A stretch of DNA of 64,000 bases, taken from contig CAJNDS010002092.1 of assembly GCA_905221605.1 (NCBI GenBank), positions 200,428 through 264,427 of the forward strand. Direction: 5' to 3'. The stretch comes from Symbiodinium natans (Eukaryota; Sar; Dinophyceae; Suessiales; Symbiodiniaceae). The position numbers and the translations under genes are program-made. The notes under the pieces were generated by a model. It made no database searches, was not told the origin of the DNA, and worked only from the letters and a program-made list of their open reading frames with translations. Shown one piece after another: positions 1 through 10,560 of the stretch (position 1 is the stretch's first letter; every line of letters begins with the position of its first letter).

Positions 1-41
1 ACGAGGCCCAGAGGGCTTGTTGATCTTGCTCGGGTAGCTTG

Positions 42-360
42 GGGTTTAGGGTTTAGGGTTTAGGGTTTAGGGTTTAGGGTTTAGGGTTTAGGGTTTAGGG
101 TTTAGGGTTTAGGGTTTAGGGTTTAGGGTTTAGGGTTTAGGGTTTAGGCGTCCTTTCCGTGGCGGCTCCGACTCAGGAGATGGAGAATCCATCACCTCAG
201 ACCTGAGCCCAGGGCCAGAGGGGCCGGGTCAGGCCAAGAGTCTGTTTGGGTTTATGGTTTAGGGTTTAGGGTTTAGGGTTTAGGGTTTAGGGTTTAGGGT
301 TTAGGGTTTAGGGTTTAGGGTTTAGGGGTCCAGGGTTTAGGGTTTAGGGTTTAGAGTTTA
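42..360 (+). repeat. Two TTTAGGG arrays (42-148, 251-360)
   Basis: Near-perfect 7-bp units, separated by about 100 bp of unique sequence. Confidence 0.97.
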
Positions 361-525
361 TGGTTGTGGCACTCTTTAAGGTACGGGCGACTCGTACCCC
401 TTGAACCCTCGAATACATAAAAGGGGAGCCCTTATATACCCTGTACAACCCAAGCTTCAGAACCCTTTAAGGGAGGCAAGGGGGCCACATTAAGGGCCCA
501 TAAACTTGGAGACGACCACGATACC
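361..525. mobile_element. F5 palindrome
   Basis: TATATACCCTGTACAACCC core and the GGGCCACATTAAGGGCCCAT end shared with 12172, 23735, 35335, 37492, 44768 and 57588. Confidence 0.65.
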
Positions 526-563
526 CTAAACCCTAAACCCTAAACCCTAAACCCTAAACCCCC
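524..563 (-). repeat. CCCTAAA array
   Basis: Five to six units; a second short patch lies at 702-731. Confidence 0.95.
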
Positions 564-767
564 TACCAGGCCCAGGGGGCCTCTTCCCCAGCAGTGGAAG
601 GACGCTGCTTGGCGAGCCAGACTCCTGTGAGCGGAGCTCGTGCCTGACGCGACAGAGCTGCCGAGGGTCAAGGGTGCAGCCAGAGAGCCCCCCTGAGCCT
701 GAACCCTAACCCTAAACCCTAAACCCTAAACACTCTCTAACCTATGTATATTTAAAGCTAATGGATT

Positions 768-1516
768 CGCGGTTTTCCACCAAAATTTCCCGGACAAGCA
801 CCAAAAATTCCTGGACAAGCACCAAACATTCCCGGACAAGCACCAAAAATTCCCGGACAAGCACCAAAAATTCCCGGACAAGCACCAACACTTTCCGGAC
901 AAGCACCAAAAATTCACGGCCAACCACCAAAAATTCCCGGACAAGCACCAGAAATTCCCGGACAAGCACCAAAATTCCCGGACAAAGCACCAACAATTCC
1001 CGGACAAAGCACCAACAATTTCCGGACTAGCACCAAATATTCCCGGACAAGCACCAAAAATTCCCGGACAAGCACCAAAAACTCCCGGACAAGCACCAAA
1101 AATTCCCGGACAGGCACCAAAAATTTCCGGACAAGCACCAAAAATTCCCGGACAAGCACCAAAAATTCCCGGACAAGCACCAACAATTCCCGGACAAGCA
1201 CCAACACTTTCCGGACAAGCAAGAATTCACGGCCAACCACCAAAAATTCCCGGACAAGCACCAGAAATTCCCGGACAAGCACCAAAATTCCCGGACAAAG
1301 CACCAACAATTCCCGGACAAAGCACCAACAATTTCCGGACTAGCACCAAAAATGCCCGGACAAGCACCAAAAATTCCCGGACAAGCACCAAAAATTCCTG
1401 GACAAGCACCAAAAATTCCCGGACAGGCACCACAAATTTCCGGACAAGCACCAAAAATTCCCGGACAAGCACCAACAATTCCCGGACAAGCACCAAAACT
1501 TCCCGGACAAGCACCG
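768..1516. repeat. 21-bp minisatellite (CCCGGACAAGCACCAAAAATT)
   Basis: About 35 units of 21 bp with 1-3 base variants. A block of variants (CACTTTCC, CACGGCCAACC, CTAGCACC) recurs about 313-316 bp later, showing higher-order duplication. The frames through it give 7-residue periodic peptides, which I treat as shadows. Confidence 0.97.
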
Positions 1517-1554
1517 ATGGTCAAGGGTGGGGTGGGGTGGGGCCAGGCATGGCC

Positions 1555-2036
1555 ATCAGGGCTGGTTTTAGGGCTTAAGGCCTACTCTGGGCTGGCTTTA
1601 GGATTTAGGCCCCACTCTGGGCTGCCTTTAGGGTTTAGGGTTTAGGGCCTACTCGGGGCTGGCGTTAGGGTTTAGGCCCCACTCTGGGCTGGCTTTAGGG
1701 TTTAGGGCCTACTCTGGGCTGGCTTTAGGGTTTAGGGCCTACTCGGGGCTGGCTTTAGGGTTTACGGCCTACTCGGGGCTGGCTTTAGGGTTTAGGGCCT
1801 ACTCGGGGCAAAAAAGGGTTTAGGGCCTAGCCGGGGCTGGCTTTAGGGTTTAGGCCCTACTCGGGGCTGTTTAGGGCCTACTCTGGGCTGGCTTTAGGGT
1901 TTAGGGCCTACTCGGGGCTGGCTTTAGGGTTTAGGGCCTACTCGGGGCTGGCTTTAAGGTTTAGGGCCCACTCTGGGCTGGCCTTAGGGTTTAGGGCCTA
2001 CTCTGGGCTGGCTTTAGGGTTTAGGGCCCAGCCTAC
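1555..2036. repeat. 30-bp satellite with embedded telomeric units
   Basis: The unit is CTGGCTTTAGGGTTTAGGG followed by CCTACTCGGGG, about 15 copies with small deletions. Two TTTAGGG motifs lie in each unit. Confidence 0.95.
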
Positions 2037-2171
2037 TGAACCCAAAATTTTGAGGTTAAAACATAAAGTAAAATATTTTGAGAATGTTGTGGGATCCAAT
2101 GGGTGGGTGGGTCGATATTCGACACCGGAGTAAGGAGCTCTACTAGTGAAATGCTTGGACTTGAGATGCTG

Positions 2172-2279
2172 AACCCTAAACCCTAAACCCTAAACCCTAA
2201 ACCCTAAACCCTAAACCCTATAAACCCTAAACCCTAAACCCTAAACCCTAAACCCTAAACCCTAAACCCTAAACCCTAA
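2172..2279 (-). repeat. CCCTAAA array
   Basis: About 15 units with one TATA slip. Confidence 0.97.
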
Positions 2280-2387
2280 CTAGGGAATATTCCTTCATCT
2301 CTTTCTAGGGCCACAAAGAGGCCAGAAGAAAAGATGTTAAGACAGGCAGGCAGAGGATGGACTCCGCAGATGAGCTTCACTACTTCT

Positions 2388-2503
2388 TAGGGTTTAGGGT
2401 TTAGGGTTTAGGGTTTAGGGTTTAGGGTTTAGGGTTTAGGGTTTAGGGTTTAGGGTTTAGGGTTTAGGGTTTAGGGTTTAGGGTTTAGGGTTTAGGGTTT
2501 AGG
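2388..2503 (+). repeat. TTTAGGG array
   Basis: About 16 perfect units, abutting an F7 palindrome. Confidence 0.97.
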
Positions 2504-2642
2504 TTTCCCTACTACCCCCCCTCTACACTACTCCCCCCCAGGTTCCCCCCTTCCCCCCCTTAAATCACCGTAATTATCCCTAGCCTTGACTATGGGGGGA
2601 ACCCAGGCGGGTAGTATAGAGGGGGGTTAGTAGGGGAGCCCA
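2504..2642. mobile_element. F7 palindrome
   Basis: Ends TTTCCCTACTACCCCCC and GGGGGGTTAGTAGGGGAGCC are inverted copies. Other copies at 17527 and 42302 are split by telomeric arrays. Confidence 0.7.
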
Positions 2643-2681
2643 TGATGAGCTTTGAAGATGGACGTCAAGCCCAGCGAAACA

Positions 2682-2925
2682 CCCAAAGAGCCCAACAAAC
2701 CCTCAATTAAAGGGTTATTAACCTTAATTGATATAAGAATCCTGATATGATTTGAGGTAATCGTCATTAATTAAAGGGTCTTGGGCTCCTTGGGCAACGG
2801 GATCTATCAACAGACTCGGAGAGGCTCAACAGCGAACGTCACACATGGCAGTTTTACGAAAATCAGGGACCCCCCATAGAGACCCCAAAATAATAGGATT
2901 CCCTTATACTAAGGACCCCACCCTA
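2682..2925. mobile_element. F3-related palindrome, then F4 half element
   Basis: AAGAGCCCAA ... CAATTAAAGGG and its inverse ATTAAAGGGTCTTGGGCTC (2682-2795), followed by the GACCCC/TAGGATTCCC block of F4 (2850-2925). Confidence 0.6.
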
Positions 2926-2942
2926 AACCCTAACTAAACCCT

Positions 2943-3290
2943 GATGTGGGAACCCCCACATGCAGCTGAGCACCCATGCCTCACCACTTCCCATACACGC
3001 AGTGTGTAGTACGGCGATGGGCGTGGCTGCGGCCACTCCTGTCACCGTGGGGAAAGACGAAAGAGTCGAATCTGCGTATTAAGTGCTGAACCACAAGGCA
3101 TCATTCCGAGGACCCGGCTGCTGAAGTCCTAAGCTCCTTTGCTCTTGAGCTCCATTGTGTGTCCGTGCTTGAACCCTCGCCCTTCAACCCTGAACCCGAA
3201 GCAAGAAACACATGTTCTCGGGCAGGCAACTAAGGAAACTCGCACCGCTGTCTCCACGAGCTTTTCTAGATAAGGGCTGGAATATACTCT
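2943..3290. other. Unassigned unique sequence
   Basis: No reading frame, repeat or palindrome that I can support. Confidence 0.5.
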
Positions 3291-3292
3291 CT

Positions 3293-3407
3293 ACTTGGAG
3301 GTTCATGGGTAGTTATAAGCAAGGTTAGAACTATTGCAACTCCACTTTTTCCCCTTTAGGGTACTTACAACCTTACTTATAGCTCCCCATGAACCTCCAA
3401 GTAGGAG
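3293..3407. mobile_element. F1 palindrome
   Basis: Inverted ends CTACTTGGAGGTTCATGGG and CCCATGAACCTCCAAGTAG about 115 bp apart. The best-defined family member. Confidence 0.85.
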
Positions 3408-3647
3408 CTTCTTTAGGGGCGGGGGGCACTTCAGGGTTACCTGGGCTTTCCACCACGGACAGGACCCTCGCTGAAGACCTGTGGGGGGGGGGGGGGGGGG
3501 GGGTGGGGGGGATGGGGGGGCACGGGAGGGACTCCAGGCTTGTCTGGGCATGGACATTGTCCGTGAGGTGATTCCAGAGGGACGAGGCCAAGAGACTGGG
3601 TGAGACGCCGGGCGAGGAGTGTGGAGAATGGTTGACTCAAACACTCC

Positions 3648-3765
3648 AACAATCCCACTCTACTCCCCTTAAGAACCTTAACAAAAACAATTATTTTTAA
3701 TATCCTCTTGGGCTTTAATTTCCCAAAAGGGGGGATGTAGCACACCCAAGGCGGGAAAAAGGGCC
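3648..3765. mobile_element. F13 palindrome
   Basis: Matches intron 2 of the J-domain gene: TACTCCCCTTAAGAACCTT, ATATCCTCTTGGG and CCCAAAAGGGGGGAT. Confidence 0.72.
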
Positions 3766-3851
3766 TTCAGGATCTGAATCTGCTGTGCCGACCGAGGCCA
3801 GGTGGTCTCCGCCCAGGGATCTGCGTCCTCGGCAATGTAGCCTAGTTGTCC

Positions 3852-4022
3852 TGCAACCTGGGGGAATTAAAGGTTAACCTTTGGGATTATAAGGGGATTC
3901 TAGAATTAAAGGTTAACCTTTGGGATTATAAGGGGATTCTAGAATTAAAGGTTAACCTTTGGGATGATAAGGGGATTCTACTACCCCAAAAAAGGGTAAA
4001 GGGTTACCGGCTCTACTACCAG
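3852..4022. mobile_element. F8 element with internal triplication
   Basis: TTAAAGGTTAACCTTTGGGA plus ATTATAAGGGGATTCTAGAA is repeated three times before the CTACCCCAAAAAAGGG end. Single copies lie at 4655 and 49738. Confidence 0.75.
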
Positions 4023-4324
4023 GGTAGCAGCGGGCCTTGTGCTAGGGTTTTGGGGCGTAGGGCTCCGGGTTTTAGGGTGGACTTCTGCCGCCTGATCTGA
4101 GGGTGGGCTTCGGGTATGGGGTGATAGCAGATACGACATCTCAATACATCCAGTCAACACAACCAAAATTCGAAAAGCATCCGAGCCTCCGTGTCAGATG
4201 CAAACCCTCTCAACACAGTCCTTGAAATCGAGAACATTCTTCTGGCTTAGAGGCTCAGTTTACGGTTCCGACTCTCATGCTCGCACGCGCCAGGAGTTTA
4301 CAGGGCTTAGGTGAGGATGCGGCA

Positions 4325-4966
4325 CCTAAACCCTAAACCCTAAACCCTAAACCCTAAACCCTAAACCCTAAAAAAACATGCACAGAATCCCGACAGGATC
4401 TTCAAGCTGAGAATGAGCAAGGGGCTTGGTCGATACGGAACCAGCAGGAAAGGGCTAAGCCCCCCAGGCGTGACTAAGCTACTTGTCTTGAAGCCCTAAA
4501 CCCTAAACCCTAAACCCTAAACCCTAAACCCTAAACCCCAAACCCTAAACCCTAAACCCTAGACGTGCTGTACACAAAGCAGGGCGGGGGGCCTGGATGG
4601 CATCGAAGGTCGACTGGAGGAGTGGGTCTCTTTGCTTGGGCTCCTCCCGAGCTATTCCTAGTTGTCCAGTAACCTGGAATTAAAGGTTAACCTTTGGGAT
4701 CATAAGGGGATTATACTACCCCAAAAAAGGTTAAAGGGTTACCTACTCTACTACGAGGTATTCAAAAGCCGCAAGTGGATTTTGAAGGGCGAGGGCCGGT
4801 GGATCATCTGTCCAGATGCTTGGTTTCAGCCCCTAAACCCTAAACCCCAAACCCTGAACCCCAAACCCTGCACCCTAAACCCTGAAACCTAAACCCTGAA
4901 CCCTAAACCCTAAACCCTAAACCCTAAACCCTAAACCCTAAACCCTAAACCCTAAACCCTAAACCA
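4325..4966 (-). repeat. CCCTAAA arrays (4325-4371, 4494-4561, 4830-4966)
   Basis: Three arrays, the last with CCCTGAA and CCCCAAA variants; an F8 copy lies at 4655-4760. Confidence 0.95.
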
Positions 4967-5080
4967 AAAGGTTTAGTGAAAGACACATGGGCCTTATCCT
5001 CAGCTGGGAGATCATGTGAGGCGCACATTAGGGCGGGGCTTCGTGTGGGACCTGTGGCTGTCCCTTTCGGCACACCATGG

Positions 5081-5222
5081 GGTTTAGGGTTTAGGGTTTG
5101 GGGTTTAGGGTTTAGGGTTTAGGGTTTAGGGTTTGGGGTTTAGGGTTTAGGGTTCAGGGTTTAGGGTTTAGGGTTCAGGGTTTAGGGTTTAGGATTTAGG
5201 GGTTTAGGGGTTTAGGGGTTTT
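5081..5222 (+). repeat. TTTAGGG array with variants
   Basis: Includes TTTGGGG, TTCAGGG and TTTAGGGG units. Confidence 0.95.
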
Positions 5223-5284
5223 AACGACCGGCCCTACTGCTGGCAATGGGGCCGGTTCTCAGTTCAGAGACCGGACCATCGAAT

Positions 5285-5520
5285 CCCCCAAAGAGCCCAA
5301 TGCCCCTTAACTAAGGAATACTACCTTAACTAAGGAATACGACCTTAATTAAGGAATACTATCTTAATTAAGGAATCCTACCTTAGTCCATATCGGAATC
5401 CTTCATATGTTTCAAGGACAAATCGCCTCAATTAAGAAACATCACCTCAATTCATACAGGAATGCTTGAAATATGATTCAAGGTACTAGTCCTTCATTGG
5501 AGGGGCTTAGGATCGACTCT
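5285..5520. mobile_element. F3-related compound palindrome
   Basis: Four tandem CCTTAA(C/T)TAAGGAATACTA units within a larger inverted arrangement ending at AGGTACTAGTCCTTCATTGG. Confidence 0.5.
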
Positions 5521-5559
5521 GCAGGCTATCAAAAGCCGAAGGCCTTTTCAGGGCTCAAG

Positions 5560-6018
5560 ATAGGGTTTTAGGGTTTCAGGGTTTTAGGGTTTCAGGGTTT
5601 TAGGGTTTCAGGGTTTTGGGGTTTTCGGGTTTTAGGGTTTCAGGGTTTTCGGGTTTTCGGGTATTAGGGTCTTAGGGTTTTAGGGCTTTGGGGTTTTAGG
5701 GTTTTAGGGTTGTAGGGTTTAGGGCTTTGGGGTTTTAGGGTTTTAGGGTTTTAGGGTTTAGGGTTTAGGGTTTCGGGTTTAGGGTTTAGGGTTTAGGGTT
5801 TAGGGTTTAGGGTTTAGGGTTTAGGGCTGCTCCTCCAAGTATTTCAGCGGCCCCCTCTCGATGAGATTGCGCTTGATGAGCGCCTCCCGAGGCTTGCGGG
5901 GTTGGGGTTTAGGGTTTAGGGTTTAGGGTTTAGGGTTTAGGGTTTAGGGTTTAGGGTTTAGGGTTTAGGGTTTAGGGTTTAGGGTTTAGGGTTTAGGGTT
6001 TAGGGTTTAGGGTTTAAG
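5560..6018 (+). repeat. Degenerate TTTTAGGG/TTTCAGGG array, then TTTAGGG array
   Basis: 5560-5826 is mixed TTTTAGGG, TTTCAGGG and TTTCGGG; 5904-6018 is near perfect. The exon at 5827-5898 sits between. Confidence 0.93.
5827..5898 (-). CDS. Orphan exon RKPREALIKRNLIERGPLKY
   Basis: Open minus-strand frame of 24 residues between two telomeric arrays. Family not recognised. Confidence 0.4.
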
Positions 6019-6369
6019 GTTCAGGAGAAGAGAAGCTGCAGCTCATCTTCCAGACAAGTTGCACTCATGGATTCAGTCTTCGAATCCATGTGTGCATGTG
6101 ACGAAGGATGTGCGCCGTGAACTCCCCTCCCTGCTCAGCAAACCTTAGCCAACTGTAAGAGTTATCTTGCGTGCAGCCCTAAACCCGAAACTATACGAAA
6201 ACCCAAAACCCTAAACACCAGATGCTAAGCGCCAAGTACGACGGCCGCTACCCATCCCCAATACCTGAAATAGGGAATATGCCTTACCTGGTAATAAGGT
6301 ACTAGTAAGACTTTAAGGAGTAAACCCTAAACACTTTTTTTGCATCCAGGCTTGGGTGAGCGTGCCGGG

Positions 6370-6510
6370 AAACCCTAAACACTAAACCCCTAAACCCCTA
6401 AACCCCTCAACCCTAAAGCCTAAATCCTGAACCCTAAAACCCAAACCCCTGAACCCTCAACCCTAAACCCTAAACCCTAAACCCTAAACCCCAAACCCTC
6501 AACCCTAAAC
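6370..6510 (-). repeat. Degenerate CCCTAAA array
   Basis: CCCCTAAA, CCCTCAA and CCCAAAC variants ending at the 6.5-kb exon donor. Confidence 0.9.
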
Positions 6511-6575
6511 CAGGGCCTTCATCTTCGTCTTGTGCTCGATGCGCTTCCGGGCCTCCATGGTCTTCTGCTTCCAAC
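6511..6575 (-). CDS. Orphan exon with telomere-made donor
   Basis: TTTTTCGCAG| then WKQKTMEARKRIEHKTKMKA and L, ending CTG|GTTTAGGG. Basic, helical. The donor GT belongs to the telomeric array. Confidence 0.48.
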
Positions 6576-6599
6576 CTGCGAAAAAGCCCAAAGAGATTG

Positions 6600-6750
6600 G
6601 GGTTTAGGGTTTAGGGTTTAGGGTTTAGGGTTTAGGGTTTAGGGTTTAGGGTTTAGGGTTTAGGGTTTAGGGTTTAGGGTTTAGGGTTTTAGGGTTTGGG
6701 GTTTAGGGTTTAGGGTTGAGGGTTTAGGGTTTGGGGTTTAGGGATTAGGG
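6600..6750 (+). repeat. TTTAGGG array
   Basis: First 80 bp perfect, the remainder with variants. Confidence 0.96.
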
Positions 6751-6848
6751 GGTGGACCTTATTCAAGGAGAAAAGTACCTTCAACAAAGGAGTACCCTTC
6801 ATTAAGAAGTGAGGAGCATGAACCTTCCTTGATTCAGGGGTGTGGGCT

Positions 6849-6952
6849 GGGATGTTCCCCTTCTACTCACAATTCCTTAAAACAGGGACGGTAATCAGGA
6901 GTACCATAATCCCTATTTAGGAGCTGCTAGTTCCAGGGGGAACATCCCAAGA
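6849..6952. mobile_element. F2 palindrome
   Basis: GGGATGTTCCCCTTCTA and its inverse AGGGGGAACATCCC about 100 bp apart. Confidence 0.75.
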
Positions 6953-6984
6953 GTATGGGCACTCTGGGAAGAGCACTTAAAGGA

Positions 6985-7098
6985 TCAGGGGACTTGGTAA
7001 GTAGGGTTATAATTAGGCAGCTATAGTTTGAAGTACTTATATCCCCAAACAGGGTACTGTATAACCCTACCTACTACGTCCCATGATCCCAGTATTAA
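6985..7098. mobile_element. F1-related palindrome
   Basis: GGACTTGGTAAGTAGGGTTATAA ends mirrored by TATAACCCTACCTACTACGTCCC (each shown in part). Confidence 0.55.
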
Positions 7099-7099
7099 G

Positions 7100-7404
7100 G
7101 ACCCTAAACCCTAAACCCTAAACCCTAAACCCTAAACCCTAAACCCTAAACCCTAAACCCTAAACCCTAAACCCTAAACCCTAAACCCTAAACCCTAAAC
7201 CCTAAACCCTAAACCCCACCCCGACTTTAGGCAGATCCAGCCTGTGATCCTGGACAGCATCCTTGGATCCCGCAGCTTTCGCATGCCGCATGTTGGGCTT
7301 TTTTTTGCCGCACGCACTGCGCACGTTTGGGGGGTGTAGGGTTTAGGGTTTAGGGTTTAGGGTTTAGGGTTTAGGGTTTAGGGTTTAGGGTTTAGGGTTT
7401 AGGG
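7100..7404. repeat. CCCTAAA array (7100-7215) and TTTAGGG array (7336-7404)
   Basis: Opposite orientations face each other across about 120 bp of unique sequence. Confidence 0.96.
7215..7290 (-). CDS. Orphan exon candidate
   Basis: Minus frame NMRHAKAAGSKDAVQDHRLD, flanked by arrays. No family recognised; borders unclear. Confidence 0.28.
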
Positions 7405-7474
7405 CAACTTGAAGGTTCATGGGCCATGGGTGTTACAAGTACCCTAAACGAGGTTACTTCCCCTAAGCCCAAGT

Positions 7475-7542
7475 TATAACCCCGCAATCTGCTAAGCCTA
7501 AACCCTAAACCCTAAGCCCTAAACCCTATAACCCCGCAATCT
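7475..7542. repeat. 16-bp direct repeat flanking telomeric units
   Basis: TATAACCCCGCAATCT at 7475-7490 and 7527-7542 encloses about five CCCTAAA-type units. Confidence 0.85.
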
Positions 7543-7899
7543 TCTAGCTGAGCGGCTCCTGGTGATTCATCGTTTCATTCAGGCGCCTGTCCCTGACGAT
7601 CCGAACGTGGTCGTACCACGCCTGTGACATGGATTTTTTGGGGTTCTAGTGGTTCTTCGCAGGGGGATATCCGGTACCCTAATTCATGTCCATAGGAACT
7701 ATTTAAGGTACCTCACTCCCTCCGTCCCTATGGAGAGAACGAGTAAGTACCCCCCAAACCCCCCCACCTTGCTTGCTGGTCCATCTGGGTGCTTTCTTGC
7801 AGGTAGGGGGTGTAGAAGATGCCTACTAGCAGGGACGATCCTAAACGCTGAACCTTTCCTGTCCCAACTCTCAGTCTGCGGCTCTGGCCATCGCCCTGC

Positions 7900-8080
7900 A
7901 CCCTAAACCCTACAAACCGCCAAACCCTAAACACTACAAACCCTACAAACCGTACAAGCCCAACAAACCCTACAAACCCTACAGACCCTACAAACCCTAC
8001 AAACACTACAAACCATACAAACACTACAAACCCTACAGACCCTACAAATCCTACAAATCCTACAAACCCTATACCCCACA
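7900..8080. repeat. CCCTACAAA array
   Basis: About 18 degenerate 9-bp units (CCCTACAAA, CCCTACAGA, CACTACAAA), apparently a telomere unit expanded by two bases. Confidence 0.9.
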
Positions 8081-8394
8081 CCCAGACCCAGAACCAACCT
8101 AGGAGCTAGAATGCAAGCCCCCAAAGCAGCACTAACAGGTGCCTAGGACAAAACCAAGCCCCCCCTCCCCCACCCCCCAAGCCCTAAACCCAAACCCAGC
8201 GGCCAGTTTTTTCAGGGTTCTTGGGTTTAGGGCTTTAAGGCGCTTAATGGCAGGTATCCTCATAGGCGAATCGGCTCTACTCATTCATAGCCAGGGAGTT
8301 TAGAGCGGGGACTTCCGTGCCACCTTAGCATACCGCTCGGCCCCACGACTTAGGGTTCACGATTCCAGTGGAGGGCTTGGGGTGTCGGGTCTTC

Positions 8395-8503
8395 TGGGTT
8401 TAGGGTTTAGGGTTTAGGGTTTCGGGTTTCGGGTTTAGGGTTTAGGGTGTAGGGTTGATCTGCGGGCCGCACAGGGTTTAGGGGTTTAGGGGTTAGGGTT
8501 TAG
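8395..8503 (+). repeat. Short TTTAGGG patches
   Basis: With TTTCGGG and TGTAGGG variants. Confidence 0.9.
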
Positions 8504-8507
8504 TGAT

Positions 8508-8745
8508 GGGCAACTGTCATGGCATGCAAAGGGGCCTTGACGAGACGCCGCACCAGCTCATTGTCACTGAGGTTGGACACACCCCCTGAGGCTTCGTGCG
8601 CGTGCCCATAGTCTGAACATGTGTTCTTTCGACAGAAAACCACAGACAGACCCTTGAACAAAGTATTGGGCTTCAACAAAAACAGAAGCCGCATCAGGAA
8701 TTCACACAAATCACAGGACTGTACCTTGCACCCCTGAATCGGCAC
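8508..8745 (-). CDS. Possible exon ending KAPLHAMTVAHH
   Basis: Open frame whose end, NELVRRLVKAPLHAMTVAHH, loosely recalls the AMTVCH strand of the CNB genes. Low confidence. Confidence 0.25.
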
Positions 8746-8904
8746 CCTTGATTTCGGGGGCCAGGGCCATACTAAGAGTGTATTCAGGGGAACTCTTCAG
8801 GGTACATCCTTAGGGGTGCGAGGCTTAATCCCTTGAAGAAGGGTCGGTTTATAGGGTCCTTAAGGGAGGGGGGTTCATGCGGGGTAGGTACATAGGGAAC
8901 CTTA

Positions 8905-8985
8905 GGGACAACCGCCATGCCTCCTGCCAGCTCTCCTTGATAGCGCTGCCAAACTCCTGCGCACAGCGCTGGTTCTGAGTCCCAT
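8905..8985 (-). CDS. Orphan exon candidate
   Basis: Minus frame QNQRCAQEFGSAIKESWQEA, helical. No family recognised. Confidence 0.3.
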
Positions 8986-9090
8986 TCTAAACCCTAAACC
9001 CTAAACCCCAAACTTTAAACCGTAAACCCTGAACCCTGAACCCTAAATCAACAAAAAACCTTCACAGGCCCGAAGTGTGCTCCACAACAA

Positions 9091-9192
9091 AATGGGAGCC
9101 CTGAACATGGGGCCTTTGCGGATGGCCACCCTCTCCACCATGTCTTTCAGCTCCGCGGACTGCTTCTTCTGCTCCTTCACCTCTTTCATGGG
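9091..9192 (-). CDS. Orphan exon, charged helix
   Basis: Minus frame KEVKEQKKQSAELKDMVERV then AIRKGPMFRAPIL. Probably the same gene as the 8.9-kb piece. Confidence 0.38.
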
Positions 9193-9516
9193 TTCCCAAT
9201 TAAACTTTAGGGTTTAGGGTTTAGGGTTTAGGGGGATAAGTAAGGTTAGGTAAGGTCATTTTAAGGGTCCTGCTCCTTCACCTCGAAGTTGGAGGCAGGG
9301 CCGGTTCGGGTTTGGGGTTTAGGATTTATTCTTTAGGGTTTAGGGTTCAGGGTTTGGGGTTTAGGGTTTAGGGTTTATTGGAGGGTCTGAGGCTGCGTTA
9401 TGGACGGTTCGAGGAGCGCACAGTCTATACTGTTGCTAGCCGCAGCTGAGGCAGCAGTCGTCCTAATCGTAGCTTGGGAATCTTGATTTCAAAGCTCGAG
9501 ACTCACGACCCCCATG

Positions 9517-9597
9517 AGGGAATGAGGGCCCTCTATATATATATATATATATATCCTTGAAGGGCTTATATAGGCCCTCATTCCCTACGAAGAACCG
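9517..9597. mobile_element. F6 palindrome with TA-repeat loop
   Basis: GAGGGAATGAGGGCCCT and its inverse; the loop contains an (AT)10 run at about 9533-9554. Confidence 0.75.
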
Positions 9598-9879
9598 GCC
9601 AGTAGAAGAGATGCCAATTGCACCCAACAGGCCAACTTCTGGTGCGCTGTCTTCGAAGGATACCTCCGAAGAGCTTCTGGGGTTGGTTTAGGGTTTAGGG
9701 TTTAGGTTGAGGGATGCCTCCGAAGCGTTTTGGGGGGTTTCCGAAAATTAGGGGTTATTGGGATATGGTAACTATACTTAATGTTGGACTGACTTTAGTA
9801 TAAGGAGGGTCTATAATCACAAGTTTCGAAAATTTATTCTGCGAACCGAGTTTGTTCAGGGTACCCGCTATTATCACAA

Positions 9880-10560
9880 GTTTTTTCCGGATGTTTTTTT
9901 TTTTTTTTTAAGGGTTTGTGTTTTGGGTTAAGAGCTTTCGCAGTAAGGCTTGAAGCCCTGAGGGCTTGGGCTCCAGGAACCTTAAAGAGCAAGAGCGCGG
10001 AGAATTCAGAAATCTAAGCCCGGCCAGTCCCATGTAAAGCCTAATGGAAATTCAGTACGAAACGAGGCCCCAAACAAATTTTGTGATAGGTAGCCCACGG
10101 GCCGGTCAGACTGTTTTTAGTAAGTTTGTCTGGCTAGCCTCTATAATACCAAGTTTTTTTTCGGATGAGTTCTTTTTTGAGTGTGTTTTGGGCTAAGGAC
10201 TTACGCAGTAAGGCTTGAGGCCCTGAGGGCCCTGGGCTCCAGGAACCTTAAAGAGCCAGAGCGCGGAGAATCCAGAAATCTAAGCCCGGCCAGTCCCATG
10301 TAAAGCCTAGTGGAAATTCATTACGAAACGAGGCCCCAAACAAATTTTATGATAGGTAGCCCACGGGCCGGTCAGACTGTTTTTAGTAAGTTTGTCTGGC
10401 TACCCTCTATAATACCAAGTTTTCTTCGGATGTTTTTTTTTGGGTTTGTGTTTTGGGTTAAGGGCTTACGCAGTAAGGCTTGAGGCCCCGAGGGTCTTGG
10501 GCTCCAGGAATCTTAAAGGCTGGAAAGCTTCAGGCCTTGAGGTCCTAAAGGCTTCAGCCC
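9880..10560. repeat. 265-bp tandem repeat, two and a half copies
   Basis: CAGTAAGGCTTGA begins at 9941, 10206 and 10471 (period 265). Copies one and two are nearly identical through GTTTGTCTGGCTA; the third diverges after TCCAGGAATC. No coding frame is kept. Confidence 0.93.

Noticed and set aside
42-360. Window starts at a chromosome end
   Set aside because: Telomeric arrays occur throughout in both orientations and are interrupted by unique sequence; the left edge is not special.
768-1516. CRISPR array
   Set aside because: Units are directly tandem without unique spacers, and the context is eukaryotic.
726-1645. Long repetitive open frames over the minisatellite
   Set aside because: Frames on both strands stay open only because the unit is 21 bp; the peptides are 7-residue repeats without start or splice context.
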